Assembly (NCBI RefSeq): GCF_001428685.1
Contig: NZ_LMIK01000005.1
Span: 453,224-517,223, forward strand
Direction of reading: 5' to 3'
Length of the DNA stretch: 64,000 nt
Source of the DNA: Lysobacter sp. Root76
GTDB taxonomy: Bacteria; Pseudomonadota; Gammaproteobacteria; Xanthomonadales; Xanthomonadaceae
Every line of letters begins with the position of its first letter. Within the stretch, counting starts at the first letter, position 1. This document shows, in pieces, positions 1 to 9,035 of the stretch. The notes beneath the pieces are model-generated. The model was not told where the DNA came from and did no database searches. It worked only from the letters and a program-made list of their open reading frames with translations. Made by a program: the position numbers and the translations under genes.

Positions 1-1
1 T

Positions 2-250
2 TTGCTGCCGCAGGCGCAGGCGGCGGCAAGCGTGCCGCAGGAGCCCGAGCCGACCGCGCAGCTGTCCGAGCGCGAGCGCGAAATCCTGCGCCTGGTCGCG
101 CAGGGTTTCAGCAACCGTGAGATCGCCGAACTGGTGGCGCTGTCCAAGCTCACCATCGAGTGCCATACCAAGAACATCTATCGCAAGCTCGCGGTGGGGT
201 CGCGTACCGCCGCCGTGTTCGAGGCGCGCGCGCTGGGACTGCTCAACTGA
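2..250 (+). CDS. LuxR-family response regulator, C-terminal part (5' end outside window)
   Basis: Only the last 82 residues or so are in the window. They hold a complete LuxR/FixJ-type helix-turn-helix: the conserved start LSEREREILRLVAQGFSNRE, then a recognition helix region ending with KNIYRKL. This domain binds DNA in NarL/LuxR-family response regulators, and a receiver domain is expected upstream but cannot be seen. The stop at 248-250 lies close to the start of the histidine kinase that follows on the same strand, so the pair is very likely one two-component system translated from one transcript. The target genes cannot be told from the sequence. Confidence 0.9.
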   Translation: MLPQAQAAASVPQEPEPTAQLSEREREILRLVAQGFSNREIAELVALSKLTIECHTKNIYRKLAVGSRTAAVFEARALGLLN

Positions 251-276
251 GCCGGAAGCGATCCGTCGCGGGCCTC

Positions 277-2106
277 GTGCGCGCATGCGCGTGGTGGCTG
301 CTGATGCTGTTCGCCTGCGGTTCGCTCGATGCCGCGGCGCAGCCGGCCGAGCCCGGCACGGTGCTGCTCGACCGTGCCGAGGCCGCGCGTTCGGACTGGA
401 ACGCCGCGGCGCCGCCGGCCGCGGGCTGGGTGCCGGTAACGCTGCTGGACGTCTGGCACAAGCGCTGGCCCGGCCACGACGGCGTGGTCTGGTATCGGCT
501 GCATTGGCGCCAGGACGATCCGCGCCGGCCGACCGCGCTGTTGGCCGACTACATGAGTTTGAGCGGCGCGATCTATGTGAACGGCGAGGCCGTCGCGCGC
601 GATCCCAATCTGGTCGAGCCGCTGTCGCGGACCTGGAATTCGCCGCACTACGTCCTGCTGCCGCCGTCGCTGCTGCGTGCGGGCGAGAACACCGTATTGC
701 TGCGCGTGTCCGGGCTGTCGGCCTATCTGCCCGGCGCCGGGCCGGTGCGGATCGGCGATCCGCAGGCGCTGCAGCAGCGCTACCGCAGCGAGCGCTTCCT
801 GCGCTACGACATCAAGCTGATCAACCTGGCCATGGCCGTGGTGCTGGGCGGCGTGTTCCTGCTGATGTGGCTGCTGCGGCGCAAGGACAGCGTCTACGGC
901 TGGTTCGCGCTGACCGAGCTGGCCGGCTCGCTGTACGGCTACAACCACATCGCCACCGACATTTGGCCCTTGCCCAACACCGACGCCTGGCAGGCGTTCA
1001 ACGCCGCGTTCTATGTGGTGGCAGGCGCCAGTTACGCCTTGTTCCTGCTGCGTTATTGCGAGCGCCGCTATCCGCGCCTGGAGCGCGGCCTGGGCGTGGT
1101 CGCCGCGGCGGCGTTGCTCGCGGCCGCGCTGGCGCCGACGTGGATGGGGCATCAGCGCAATCTCTGGTTCGCGCTCGGCGGCTCGATCTACTACGTCAGC
1201 ATCGGCTGGTTCCTGATCCAGGCCTGGCGCCATCGTCGTCCCGATACCCTGGTGCTCGCGGCCTGCCTGCTGCTGCCGGTGCTGGTGTCGTTCTACGACT
1301 TCGCCCTGTTCTTCGGCTGGGTCGACGGGGTGACTTATCTGTTGAGCCTGACCTCGGTGCTGACCCTGATCGGCATCGGCTTCGTGCTGTCCTACCGTTT
1401 CGTCGCCGCGATGCGGCGCGTGGAAGGCTTCAACCTCGAACTCAAGCGCGAGGTCGAGGCGGCCACCTCCGAGCTGGCCCTGACCTTGTCGCGCCAGCAC
1501 GCATTGGAGCTCGCGCACAGCCGCGCCGGCGAGCGCCTGCATCTGGTGCGCGACCTGCATGACGGGTTCGGCGGCACCCTGGTCGGGGCGATCGCCCAGC
1601 TCGAACGAGCGCCCGAAGACACGCCCAAGGCGCAGGTGGTTGAAGTGCTCAAGGAGATGCGCGACGACCTGCGCCTGGTGATCGACAGCACCGCGCGCGA
1701 GCACGCCGACCTGGCCGCGCAGATCGCGCCGCTGCGCCATCGTCTGGGCCGGCTGCTGGAAACCGCCGACATCGACAGCCGCTGGCAGTTGCAAGGGCTG
1801 GACGGAATCGAACTGGACAGCGCGCGCAGCCTGGACCTGTTGCGTTTGCTGCAGGAAGCGTTGACCAACGTGTTCAAGCACAGCGGCGCCCGCCGCGTGG
1901 ACGTGCGCCTGAGCCGGGTCGAGGCGCACCTGCAGTTGCGGATCGACGACGACGGCCAGGGCATCGCGCCCGCCGCCGCGTCGACGGACGGCGGCGCGGG
2001 CCTGGCCAGCATGCGCCTGCGCGCGCAACGCCTGGGCGGCGAACTGCGGATCGAAACCGGCCCGGCCGGCACCGGGCTGCGGCTGGATTTTCCGCTGCCG
2101 GCCTAG
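277..2106 (+). CDS. 7TMR-DISM sensor histidine kinase (HisKA_3 type)
   Basis: This membrane sensor kinase has about 609 residues and probably phosphorylates the upstream LuxR-type regulator. The GTG at 277 is chosen because it opens directly into a signal peptide (a hydrophobic stretch ending near ACGSLDAAAQ); it has no strong ribosome site, so the start is uncertain. Next come a periplasmic jelly-roll region (7TMR-DISM extracellular type), about seven hydrophobic helices at roughly residues 190-390, and a HisKA_3 dimerisation box with phospho-acceptor His428 in RDLHDGFGG. The C-terminus is a HATPase domain with an N-box (LQEALTNVFKHS), DDDGQGI and GLASMRLRA. DISM domains usually sense carbohydrates or other small ligands, but the ligand here is unknown. 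Confidence 0.87.
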   Translation: MRACAWWLLMLFACGSLDAAAQPAEPGTVLLDRAEAARSDWNAAAPPAAGWVPVTLLDVWHKRWPGHDGVVWYRLHWRQDDPRRPTALLADYMSLSGAIYVNGEAVARDPNLVEPLSRTWNSPHYVLLPPSLLRAGENTVLLRVSGLSAYLPGAGPVRIGDPQALQQRYRSERFLRYDIKLINLAMAVVLGGVFLLMWLLRRKDSVYGWFALTELAGSLYGYNHIATDIWPLPNTDAWQAFNAAFYVVAGASYALFLLRYCERRYPRLERGLGVVAAAALLAAALAPTWMGHQRNLWFALGGSIYYVSIGWFLIQAWRHRRPDTLVLAACLLLPVLVSFYDFALFFGWVDGVTYLLSLTSVLTLIGIGFVLSYRFVAAMRRVEGFNLELKREVEAATSELALTLSRQHALELAHSRAGERLHLVRDLHDGFGGTLVGAIAQLERAPEDTPKAQVVEVLKEMRDDLRLVIDSTAREHADLAAQIAPLRHRLGRLLETADIDSRWQLQGLDGIELDSARSLDLLRLLQEALTNVFKHSGARRVDVRLSRVEAHLQLRIDDDGQGIAPAAASTDGGAGLASMRLRAQRLGGELRIETGPAGTGLRLDFPLPA

Positions 2107-2234
2107 CGCGGGGCCTTGCGTCTACTCGGTTTCGGGGATGTTCGAGCCAGCGCCGGCCGCGCATCGTGGCGGCACTTCCGCAGCCGCGCGCGGCTCCTGC
2201 GCCGTGCGGCCCGTGCCCAAGCAAGGAGCTCGTC

Positions 2235-5200
2235 ATGCCCGGTCCCCAAGCACCGCTAGCGCCGTCCGAGGATGGCGCGCTCGCCAAACCCACGCCGGCG
2301 TCCGAATTGGCCGCGTTCCTGACCCTGCGTCGAGTCGTGGCTTTTTCCGGCGTGCTGGAAGCGCAGGACATCGCGACGCTGGACGAGTTCGCCGAGCTGA
2401 TCAAGGACGCCGGCTTGAAGGCGTCGCTGCGGCAGGCGTTCATCGACAACAAGGCGCCGCCGAAGCCGGACCCAGCGCAGGCCCAGCCCAGGACCGAGGA
2501 CGAGTTGTTGGCCGGTCACCGGCTGGCGCTGGCGGCGTTCGACGCCCTGAGCGCGCAGAGCATCGATCAGGACATCGCGACGTTCCGCCACGAACGCGCC
2601 CCGCACGGCGAAGCGCGCTATCAGGCGACGGCGGAGCTGAAGCGTTACCTGGCGCAGGAGGGCTTCCCCGAAGAGAGCGTGCCGGTGTTCGAAAGCAAGG
2701 GCGTCTATTCGATCGGCGCCCTGCAGGATTTGTGCGCCGGTCCGGACAAGGGCGAACTCGAGAATGCGCTCCGGCAGGGCGGGGTGATCGGCGGACGCAG
2801 ATACCCGAAATCCGCCAGCGCCGCGGACTTGCTGAAGAACCTGTCGGCGCAGGAGGTGGCGGCCAAATCCAAACCGCCGATCCAGGCCGACGACCTGATG
2901 TCCGAACAGGCGCAGGCGCGCCGCAAGAAGATCGAGGAGGCGATCGCCAAGGTCGACGAGTTCCGCGAATCCTGCGTCGGCGACGCCAGCGCCAATCTGC
3001 AGGAGATGAAGCAGCGCGCCGAAACCGAACTGACGGCGATGCTGGAGCGGGCCGGCGTCGGCGGCGCCTTGACCCGGCTGGACAAGGGTGCGTTCGCCAG
3101 CCTGGGCGCGTTGAACGCGGCCCTGGCCGACATCAACAAGAACCTGGGCGATGCGATCGGCAAGGAGTTGCTGGCCGCGCAACGCGGCGAGCCGCCGCTG
3201 GAGAACGCCAAGCTGGTCGAATACAACGGCCTGCGCCGCGGCGTCGTGCTGACCGTGGCCGGCGTGCGCGACGCCGGCGGCCCGGAACTGGTGGATGTCG
3301 CAGCCAGCGTGAGCCACAGCAACGAGGGCTATCGGGAAAGCATCGCCCAGTTCGACAGCGAGTCTTCGTATCAATACGCGGAGAAGACGGTCGAGCGTTC
3401 GTCGTCGGCGTTTTCGACGTCCCAGCGCATCACTGGCGGCGGCATCGGCCAGGCCGGGCTGTTCGCGCTCAGCCTGGCCGGATCCTACGCGCGGGTCAAG
3501 TACGAGCAGAAGGAATCCACGGCCGCCGGGCGCCGCAGCCAGGCCAGCAAGCTGGCGGTGCGCAAGATCGAGATGGTCAGCGCGCAGGCGCGCTTGCCCA
3601 GGGCCGGCGCGCGGCTGAGCCGCGAGGCGGTCGAGGCGCTAGGGCGGATCGCCCGCGAGGCCGACGAGGCGCAGGCGGCGGAACGCGCGCGCGCTTTCAT
3701 CGCCGAGTTCGGCAGCCACCTGTTCTGCGAGGTCAAGCTGGGCGGCTGCTACAAGAGCGTGGTCAGGGCCGAGGCGATGGCCGAGGACAGCATCGGCGTG
3801 CTGTCCAAGGCGGCCAGCCTGGCTGCGGGCTGGAAGGCCTCCGGTGCGGCGACCTATGTCGGCCTGGGTTTCCTGGGAACCGGCGGCACCGCCAACGAGG
3901 GCGACAAAGCGCAGGCCGAGGGATTCAGCAAGGACGAGCGCAACCAGCTCAAGTCGGTGCGCATCGACATCAGTTCGCATGCGATCGGCGGACTGCCGGG
4001 CCTTTCCGCGGACCTGTGGAAGTACAGCCTGGGCAAGAACCAGAACTGGCGGGTGATCGATCGGCTGCGGCCGGTGGAGGTGTGGGCGCTGTTGCGCGAC
4101 GCCAACGCCGATGGCCTGAGCAGTGAACAACGGGAGGCGGTCTGCCGCCGGTTGGAGCGCAGCTGGGTCCGGGATTACTTCCTGCCCGATCTGTTCGCGC
4201 TGGATGCCGGACTGAAGAGCAACCGCGCGCTGGCCGAGGCGGATTCGGTGGCCGCGGCGGTGGATGCGGTCGCCGGGCTGATGCGTGCGCCGCGGCTGCG
4301 CGTGAGTTGCTTCCGCAAAACCTTCCCGGCCGCCCACACGATGCGTTGCGCGCTGGATCTTCCCGAGCACTACAAGATCCTGTCCGGCGGCGCCGCCACC
4401 TTGCAGACGAAGGAAGGCAACTTCCTGATCTCGAGCTACCCGAGCTACGACCCCGCCCTCAAGCGTTGGTCGTGGCATGCGCAGATGCGCTACATCAAGC
4501 ATCCCTCCAGCGAGGAGCATGAGATCTCGGTGATCGCCGTGTACGACCCCGACGACGAATGGGAGGTGCGGCTGTTCGCCCGGCAAAGCCAGGGCCTGGA
4601 GCCGGCGCACGATCTGGTGGCGAATGCCGAGGCCGACTACCTGGTGACCGGCGGCGGCGGACGCATCGACCGCTTCGGCTGGGCGACCCTGACGCAATGC
4701 GGCTTCCAGCCCGAGCCCGATGCCGCAGCGGATGCGGCGCCGAAGCCCGGCTACTACGTCGCATCGCGCAGTTGCCTGAAAGACAGCCGCCACCAGCTGA
4801 CCGCGATCGCCATAGGCCTGCGGCCGCGCAACGGCACCCGCCTGGTGCCCCGGTATCGCAGCGAAACGGCGAAGAAGGCCGGGCATCCGGACGTCAGGAT
4901 GACGCGCCGCGATCAGAGCGAACGCTGGCTGGGCGGCGGCGTGTGCGCGCATCCCAATGGCGACAATTTCCTGGTCGGTTCGTGCCCGATCGTCGACGGC
5001 GCCGACGGTGCGATCGGATGGAAGGGCGCCAGCAAGGACCACGAAAAGGCCTGCGCGGTCAGCATGACCGTGACGACGGTGGGGGTGGCCAACGTCGAGG
5101 TCGTGAACCACAAACCGGAAGCGCAAGCGCAGCCGCACGACGATCCCAGTCAGTTCTGCCTGAACTGCGGCCATGTCGGGCCTTGGTTGACGCATAAATT

Positions 5201-5270
5201 ACCGAAGCTGATCGCGGAACAGGAGCAAACCCTGTTTCTGTGCGCGGAATGCAGGACGTTCGTGAGATGA
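2235..5270 (+). CDS. MACPF-domain protein with C-terminal repeats and zinc ribbon
   Basis: A protein of 1011 residues starting at the ATG at 2235, six bases after AAGGAG. The N-terminal third is helical and charged, with probable coiled coil near residues 230-300. The middle carries the signature of the membrane-attack-complex/perforin fold: FGSH at residues 492-495 within FIAEFGSHLFCEVKLGG, and downstream NWRVIDRLRPVEVWALL near residue 602, which matches the end of many MACPF domains. Residues of about 680-970 appear to hold three diverged repeats with GGG/GGA, GNFL and SYP-like positions, probably a beta-rich targeting region. The C-terminus has two CxxC pairs (975/978 and 1003/1006) that could bind zinc. 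No signal peptide is seen. Pore formation is inferred from the fold only. Confidence 0.75.
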   Translation: MPGPQAPLAPSEDGALAKPTPASELAAFLTLRRVVAFSGVLEAQDIATLDEFAELIKDAGLKASLRQAFIDNKAPPKPDPAQAQPRTEDELLAGHRLALAAFDALSAQSIDQDIATFRHERAPHGEARYQATAELKRYLAQEGFPEESVPVFESKGVYSIGALQDLCAGPDKGELENALRQGGVIGGRRYPKSASAADLLKNLSAQEVAAKSKPPIQADDLMSEQAQARRKKIEEAIAKVDEFRESCVGDASANLQEMKQRAETELTAMLERAGVGGALTRLDKGAFASLGALNAALADINKNLGDAIGKELLAAQRGEPPLENAKLVEYNGLRRGVVLTVAGVRDAGGPELVDVAASVSHSNEGYRESIAQFDSESSYQYAEKTVERSSSAFSTSQRITGGGIGQAGLFALSLAGSYARVKYEQKESTAAGRRSQASKLAVRKIEMVSAQARLPRAGARLSREAVEALGRIAREADEAQAAERARAFIAEFGSHLFCEVKLGGCYKSVVRAEAMAEDSIGVLSKAASLAAGWKASGAATYVGLGFLGTGGTANEGDKAQAEGFSKDERNQLKSVRIDISSHAIGGLPGLSADLWKYSLGKNQNWRVIDRLRPVEVWALLRDANADGLSSEQREAVCRRLERSWVRDYFLPDLFALDAGLKSNRALAEADSVAAAVDAVAGLMRAPRLRVSCFRKTFPAAHTMRCALDLPEHYKILSGGAATLQTKEGNFLISSYPSYDPALKRWSWHAQMRYIKHPSSEEHEISVIAVYDPDDEWEVRLFARQSQGLEPAHDLVANAEADYLVTGGGGRIDRFGWATLTQCGFQPEPDAAADAAPKPGYYVASRSCLKDSRHQLTAIAIGLRPRNGTRLVPRYRSETAKKAGHPDVRMTRRDQSERWLGGGVCAHPNGDNFLVGSCPIVDGADGAIGWKGASKDHEKACAVSMTVTTVGVANVEVVNHKPEAQAQPHDDPSQFCLNCGHVGPWLTHKLPKLIAEQEQTLFLCAECRTFVR

Positions 5271-5278
5271 AAGTGCGC

Positions 5279-5301
5279 CGCTGGCAGGCCCGCCGCCAGC
5301 G
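5279..5301. terminator. G+C hairpin between convergent genes
   Basis: A 7-bp perfect stem (CGCTGGC with GCCAGCG) and a 9-base loop lie in the 46-bp gap between the converging MACPF gene and priA. There is no U-run on either side, so intrinsic termination is only a possibility. Confidence 0.35.
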
Positions 5302-5316
5302 CGCGTCGGTCGCCGC

Positions 5317-7551
5317 TCAGTACAGATCCGCCGGGTCCACGTCCAGCGACCAGCGCACTTTGCGCGCCTGCGGCAGGGCGTGGATCGCGGGCAGGGCGCG
5401 GTCGAGCGCGGCGTGCAGGCTGCGGCGTTCCGGTGCCGACAGGATCAGCTGCGCGCGCTGGTAGCCGGCGCGGCGCGGCATCGGTGCCGGCACCGGGCCG
5501 TTGAGTTCGAGCGCATCGTCGCCGACCTCGCGCAGCGCCATGCGCGCCGCCTGCAGGAATGCATTGGCGGTTTCGGCTTCCTTGGCCTCCGCGCGCAGCA
5601 GCGCCATGTGCGCGAACGGCGGGAAGGCGGCGAGTTCGCGCTGCGCCAGTTCGATCTCGGCGAACGCGGCGTAACCGCCGGCGAGCAGGGTGCTGAGCAG
5701 CGGATGCTCAGGGTGGTGGGTCTGCAGCACCACTTCGCCCGCGCGGCGGGCGCGGCCGGCGCGGCCGGCGACCTGGATCAGCAACTGGGCGAGTTTTTCC
5801 GGTGCGCGGAAGTCGGCGCTGAACAGGCCTTCGTCGATGCCGACCACCGCCACTAAGGTCAGATTGGGCAGGTCGTGGCCCTTGGCCAGCATCTGGGTGC
5901 CGACCAGGATGCCGCGCGCGTTGCCGAACTGCGCCAAGTGTTTTTCCAGCGCGTCGCGGCGTTGGGTGGTGCCGCGGTCGATGCGCAGCACCGGCACCTC
6001 GGGGAAACGCGCGGCCAGGGCTTCTTCGATGCGTTCGGTGCCGGCGCCCTGCGATTGCAGTGCCAGGCCGCCGCAGTCGGGACAGGCGTTGGGCGCGGGA
6101 CGGCGCGCGCCGCAGTGATGGCATTGCAGGCGGCGGCCGCCGGCGTGCACGGTCATCGGCGTGGGCGAGGTCGGCGTGCTGCAGCGGTGACAGTGCGCGC
6201 TCCAGCCGCAGTCGTGGCAGATCAGCACCGGCGCGTAGCCGCGGCGGTTCTTGAACACCAGCACCTGGCCGTCGGCGTCGAGCGCACGGGCGATGGTCTC
6301 GATCAGTTCCGGCGACAGGCCGGCGTCGAGCGGGCGCTTGCGCACGTCGACCACGCGCACCCGCGGCGGCTGCGCGTCGCCGGCGCGCTGCAGCAGGCGC
6401 AGGTGCGCGTAACGCCCGGCCTGGGCGTTGCGCAGCGATTCCAGCGACGGCGTCGCGCTGCCCAGCAGCACCGGCACGTTCAGCGCCTTGGCCCGCACCA
6501 GGGCGAAGTCGCGGGCGTGGTAGCGGATGCCGTCGAGCTGCTTGAAACTGCCGTCGTGTTCTTCGTCGACCACGATCAGGCCGGCCTCGGGCAGCGGCAG
6601 GAAGATCGCCGAGCGCGTGCCCACGATCACCCGCGCCTCGCCGCGCAGGCAGGCGGCCCAGGTGCGCGCGCGTTCGCTGTCGCCCAGGCCCGAGTGCAGC
6701 GCGTGCACCGGCACGCCCAGGCGCGCGCGGAAGCGGGCCAGAGTCTGCGGGGTCAGGCCGATCTCCGGCACCAGCACCAGGGCCTGGCGGCCGCGCGCGA
6801 GGCAGTCGGCGATGGCGCGCAGGTAGACCTCGGTCTTGCCGCTGCCGGTGACGCCGTCCAGCAGCAGCGGCGCGAAGCGCTCGCGCACCGCCAGGATCGC
6901 GTCGACCGCCGCCTGCTGTTCGTCGTTGAGGGTCGGGCCCGGCTGCGGCGCCGGGGCGAGGGCGCTGGCCGGCACGGCGACGCGTTCGGCCAGGCCGCGC
7001 TTGGCCAGGGCGCGCGCGGCGGCGCGCCAGTCGGGGTCGTGACCCTCGACCTCGGCCAGGTCCAGCGCGTCCTCGTCGCAGGGGCCGGCCTGGAGCCGGT
7101 CGGCGAGCCGGCGCGGGCGCCCGGCGCGCAGGCCCGGACGCGCGGTCAGGCCGGCTTCGGTCAGCTGCCAGGCCCAGGCGTGGGTGTCGGCCAGGGGCTC
7201 GCCGTGGCGCAGCGGCGCCGGCAGCGCGGTCGCGAACACCTCGCCCAGCGGGGCATGGGTGTAGCGGGCCAGCCAGCGCAGCGATTCCAGCAACTCGCCG
7301 TGGAACAGGGGTTCGGGGTCGAGCCGGGTCAGCGCCGGCTTGGGCTCGGGCGCGTCGGCGTCGGCGGCACCGGTGTCGGCGATCACCCCGACCAGTTCGC
7401 GGCTGCCGAACGGCACCCGCACGCGCGTGCCGACATCGGCCGGATCGACCGAGCGGCCGTCGGCGGGGCGGTAATCGAACAGGCGCGGCAGCGGCACCGG
7501 CAGTGCGACCCGCCAGACGTGCATAAGTGACTGAGCGGAGCCGTCGGACAT
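5317..7551 (-). CDS. priA: Primosomal protein N' (replication restart helicase PriA)
   Basis: PriA recognises stalled replication forks and reloads DnaB through PriB/DnaT/DnaC. The 744 residues match the usual size of about 730. In order: the 3' DNA-end-binding domain beginning with RVALPVPLPRLFDY, a winged-helix region, helicase lobe 1 with Walker A DGVTGSGKTE (Lys about 239) and the DEEH box, a zinc region made of four CxxC-like pairs, helicase lobe 2 and the C-terminal domain. An alternative start nine codons in (ATG at 7524) is equally plausible because neither start has a clear ribosome site. It converges with the MACPF gene. Confidence 0.96.
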   Translation of the reverse strand: MSDGSAQSLMHVWRVALPVPLPRLFDYRPADGRSVDPADVGTRVRVPFGSRELVGVIADTGAADADAPEPKPALTRLDPEPLFHGELLESLRWLARYTHAPLGEVFATALPAPLRHGEPLADTHAWAWQLTEAGLTARPGLRAGRPRRLADRLQAGPCDEDALDLAEVEGHDPDWRAAARALAKRGLAERVAVPASALAPAPQPGPTLNDEQQAAVDAILAVRERFAPLLLDGVTGSGKTEVYLRAIADCLARGRQALVLVPEIGLTPQTLARFRARLGVPVHALHSGLGDSERARTWAACLRGEARVIVGTRSAIFLPLPEAGLIVVDEEHDGSFKQLDGIRYHARDFALVRAKALNVPVLLGSATPSLESLRNAQAGRYAHLRLLQRAGDAQPPRVRVVDVRKRPLDAGLSPELIETIARALDADGQVLVFKNRRGYAPVLICHDCGWSAHCHRCSTPTSPTPMTVHAGGRRLQCHHCGARRPAPNACPDCGGLALQSQGAGTERIEEALAARFPEVPVLRIDRGTTQRRDALEKHLAQFGNARGILVGTQMLAKGHDLPNLTLVAVVGIDEGLFSADFRAPEKLAQLLIQVAGRAGRARRAGEVVLQTHHPEHPLLSTLLAGGYAAFAEIELAQRELAAFPPFAHMALLRAEAKEAETANAFLQAARMALREVGDDALELNGPVPAPMPRRAGYQRAQLILSAPERRSLHAALDRALPAIHALPQARKVRWSLDVDPADLY

Positions 7552-7991
7552 GCGCTCAGTCTAGCGAGCGCGACCGCGCACCGGCTGCGACAAAGTTGCG
7601 GACTATTGCTGCCCCGGCCGTGACAAAGCGCACGCAAGTTGCGGTGCTTAAAGAAAATTCACCCTTATCCACACGACTTGTGGATAAATCTGTGCATGGC
7701 GTGTCGGCAGGACTGCGCGATGACGCAGGAATAAGCCCTGCAGCCAGGTTGGTGAAAAAATCGCCAATGCATATATCTCTTTCCAAATCAATGGTTTGAC
7801 CGTGAAACATGTTTGTAACGCGGGCCTTTTAGGGGTTCTCCCTCAGCTCGATGACACTTCCATTACTGCTGTGCACAACCGTTTTTTCGTACAAGCCGCG
7901 TCCTGCTTCACGGAGCAGGAATTAACGCGGTGTCAAGCGGTTTTGTGCGACCTGCGCCTCGCTATGATGCAAACATGCTGATGGGTATGCG
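7552..7991. other. 440-bp A+T-rich intergenic region between divergent genes
   Basis: This gap separates the divergent priA and the sigma-like gene. It is much richer in A and T than its surroundings, with a run near 7750-7800 (AAAAAAT and ATATAT stretches). It holds a pair of inverted DnaA boxes (listed separately). Open frames across it lack family features and ribosome sites and look spurious. A possible promoter for the downstream gene is TTTTGT, a 16-base spacer and TATGAT shortly before the ATG at 7992. Confidence 0.5.
7665..7687. promoter_or_regulatory. Inverted pair of perfect DnaA boxes
   Basis: TTATCCACA at 7665-7673 and its exact reverse complement TGTGGATAA at 7679-7687 are separated by five bases. 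Both halves equal the strict consensus DnaA box. They lie 114 bases upstream of the priA start, in an A+T-rich stretch. Plausible roles are DnaA control of priA or a DnaA-binding locus; no dnaA gene is nearby. Confidence 0.7.
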
Positions 7992-9035
7992 ATGAGCCCC
8001 GCCGCAGCGGGCTCCGCCCTCTCCGGAACGTCTGGGCACAAGAACGATGCGCCGGCTGCGCTGTCGGCGTTCCTGCGCGGCGTCGAGCGGCGCGGTGCGG
8101 TGCTGGCCGAGCTCCAGGCCGGCGATGCCGCCGCCGGCGACGCCGCCCTGGCCGCGGCGATGCAGGCCTTCCGCGCCGGCATCGAGGCCGCGCCCATGGC
8201 CGAGTGGCCGCGGCGCTTCTGGGCGCAGCTGTTGGCCCAGCCCGGCCTGCACCAGCGCACCCGGGTCGCGCTGCCGCTGGACGCCACCGACCGTCTCGGC
8301 GAACTCGGCCACGGCCCGCGCGCGGCCCTGCTGCTGCGCCTGGCGGCCGGTCTGTCCGAACCCGAGGCCGCGGCCGTGCTGGGCATCGCCGAGCCGACCT
8401 ACCGCCTGGCGCTGCAGCGCGCGCTGCCGCACCACGACGACGGCCGCGCCGATCCGGCGGCCTGGCAGCAACTGCGCGAGCAGATCCACCGCCGCATCAA
8501 GACCCTGCCGCCGGAGCGACTGGCGCGGCTGACCCTGGCGCGCGAGTCCGCGCTCAGCGGCGCCGCGTCCGCGACCGCCGTCGAGCGCGATACGGCGAGC
8601 GCGGCCTCCGGTCGCCGTCCGCGCTGGCTGTTGCCCTTGCTGTGGACTCTGCTGGCGCTGTGCGTGCTCGCGTTCGCGGCGACCTGGTGGTGGCCGTTCG
8701 GCGGGGTCGCCGACTGGCTGGGCAGCGAGCGCGTGCGGGTGGAGGCGCTGCCGCCGGCCGCCGCGCCGGCCGCGCGCTACGGCCACGAGGCCGGGCTGAT
8801 CGGCGATCGCGATTTCGCCCAGCTCGCCGATCCCGACGGCGATGCCGCGGCGCGCGAGCTGGAGTTCCACAACTGGCTGGTCGCGTACGAGCGCGCCGGC
8901 CCCGCGGGCCTGCCCGGCGCCGCGCTCGATGCGGCCGAGCCCGGAGCCGAGTCCGTGCCCGACCCCGCGACCGCCCCGGCCGGCGCGCAGGCCCCATCCC
9001 AATCCGAAACCGAGAGCGCCGATGTCCCGGGCTGA
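7992..9035 (+). CDS. Sigma-70-like protein with C-terminal transmembrane tether
   Basis: The protein has 347 residues. The first 150 or so look like a weak ECF-type sigma factor, clearest in a region-4-like helix-turn-helix (LLRLAAGLSEPEAAAVLGIA, then TYRLALQRAL). A single strong membrane segment follows (LLPLLWTLLALCVLAFAATW), then an acidic, Ala/Pro-rich tail. Fusion of a sigma-like module to a membrane anchor in one chain suggests a membrane-held regulator, but it may not be a true sigma factor because region 2 is poorly conserved. Its stop overlaps the start of the DUF3106 gene, so the two are co-translated and probably work together. Confidence 0.6.
   Translation: MSPAAAGSALSGTSGHKNDAPAALSAFLRGVERRGAVLAELQAGDAAAGDAALAAAMQAFRAGIEAAPMAEWPRRFWAQLLAQPGLHQRTRVALPLDATDRLGELGHGPRAALLLRLAAGLSEPEAAAVLGIAEPTYRLALQRALPHHDDGRADPAAWQQLREQIHRRIKTLPPERLARLTLARESALSGAASATAVERDTASAASGRRPRWLLPLLWTLLALCVLAFAATWWWPFGGVADWLGSERVRVEALPPAAAPAARYGHEAGLIGDRDFAQLADPDGDAAARELEFHNWLVAYERAGPAGLPGAALDAAEPGAESVPDPATAPAGAQAPSQSETESADVPG

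Noticed and set aside
178-2028. A 616-codon open frame on the minus strand
   Set aside because: It mirrors the histidine kinase gene, whose motifs are unmistakable on the other strand.
7552-7991. The chromosomal origin oriC
   Set aside because: Only two strict DnaA boxes are seen, and dnaA, dnaN, gyrB or rpmH are absent; DnaA boxes alone do not make an origin.
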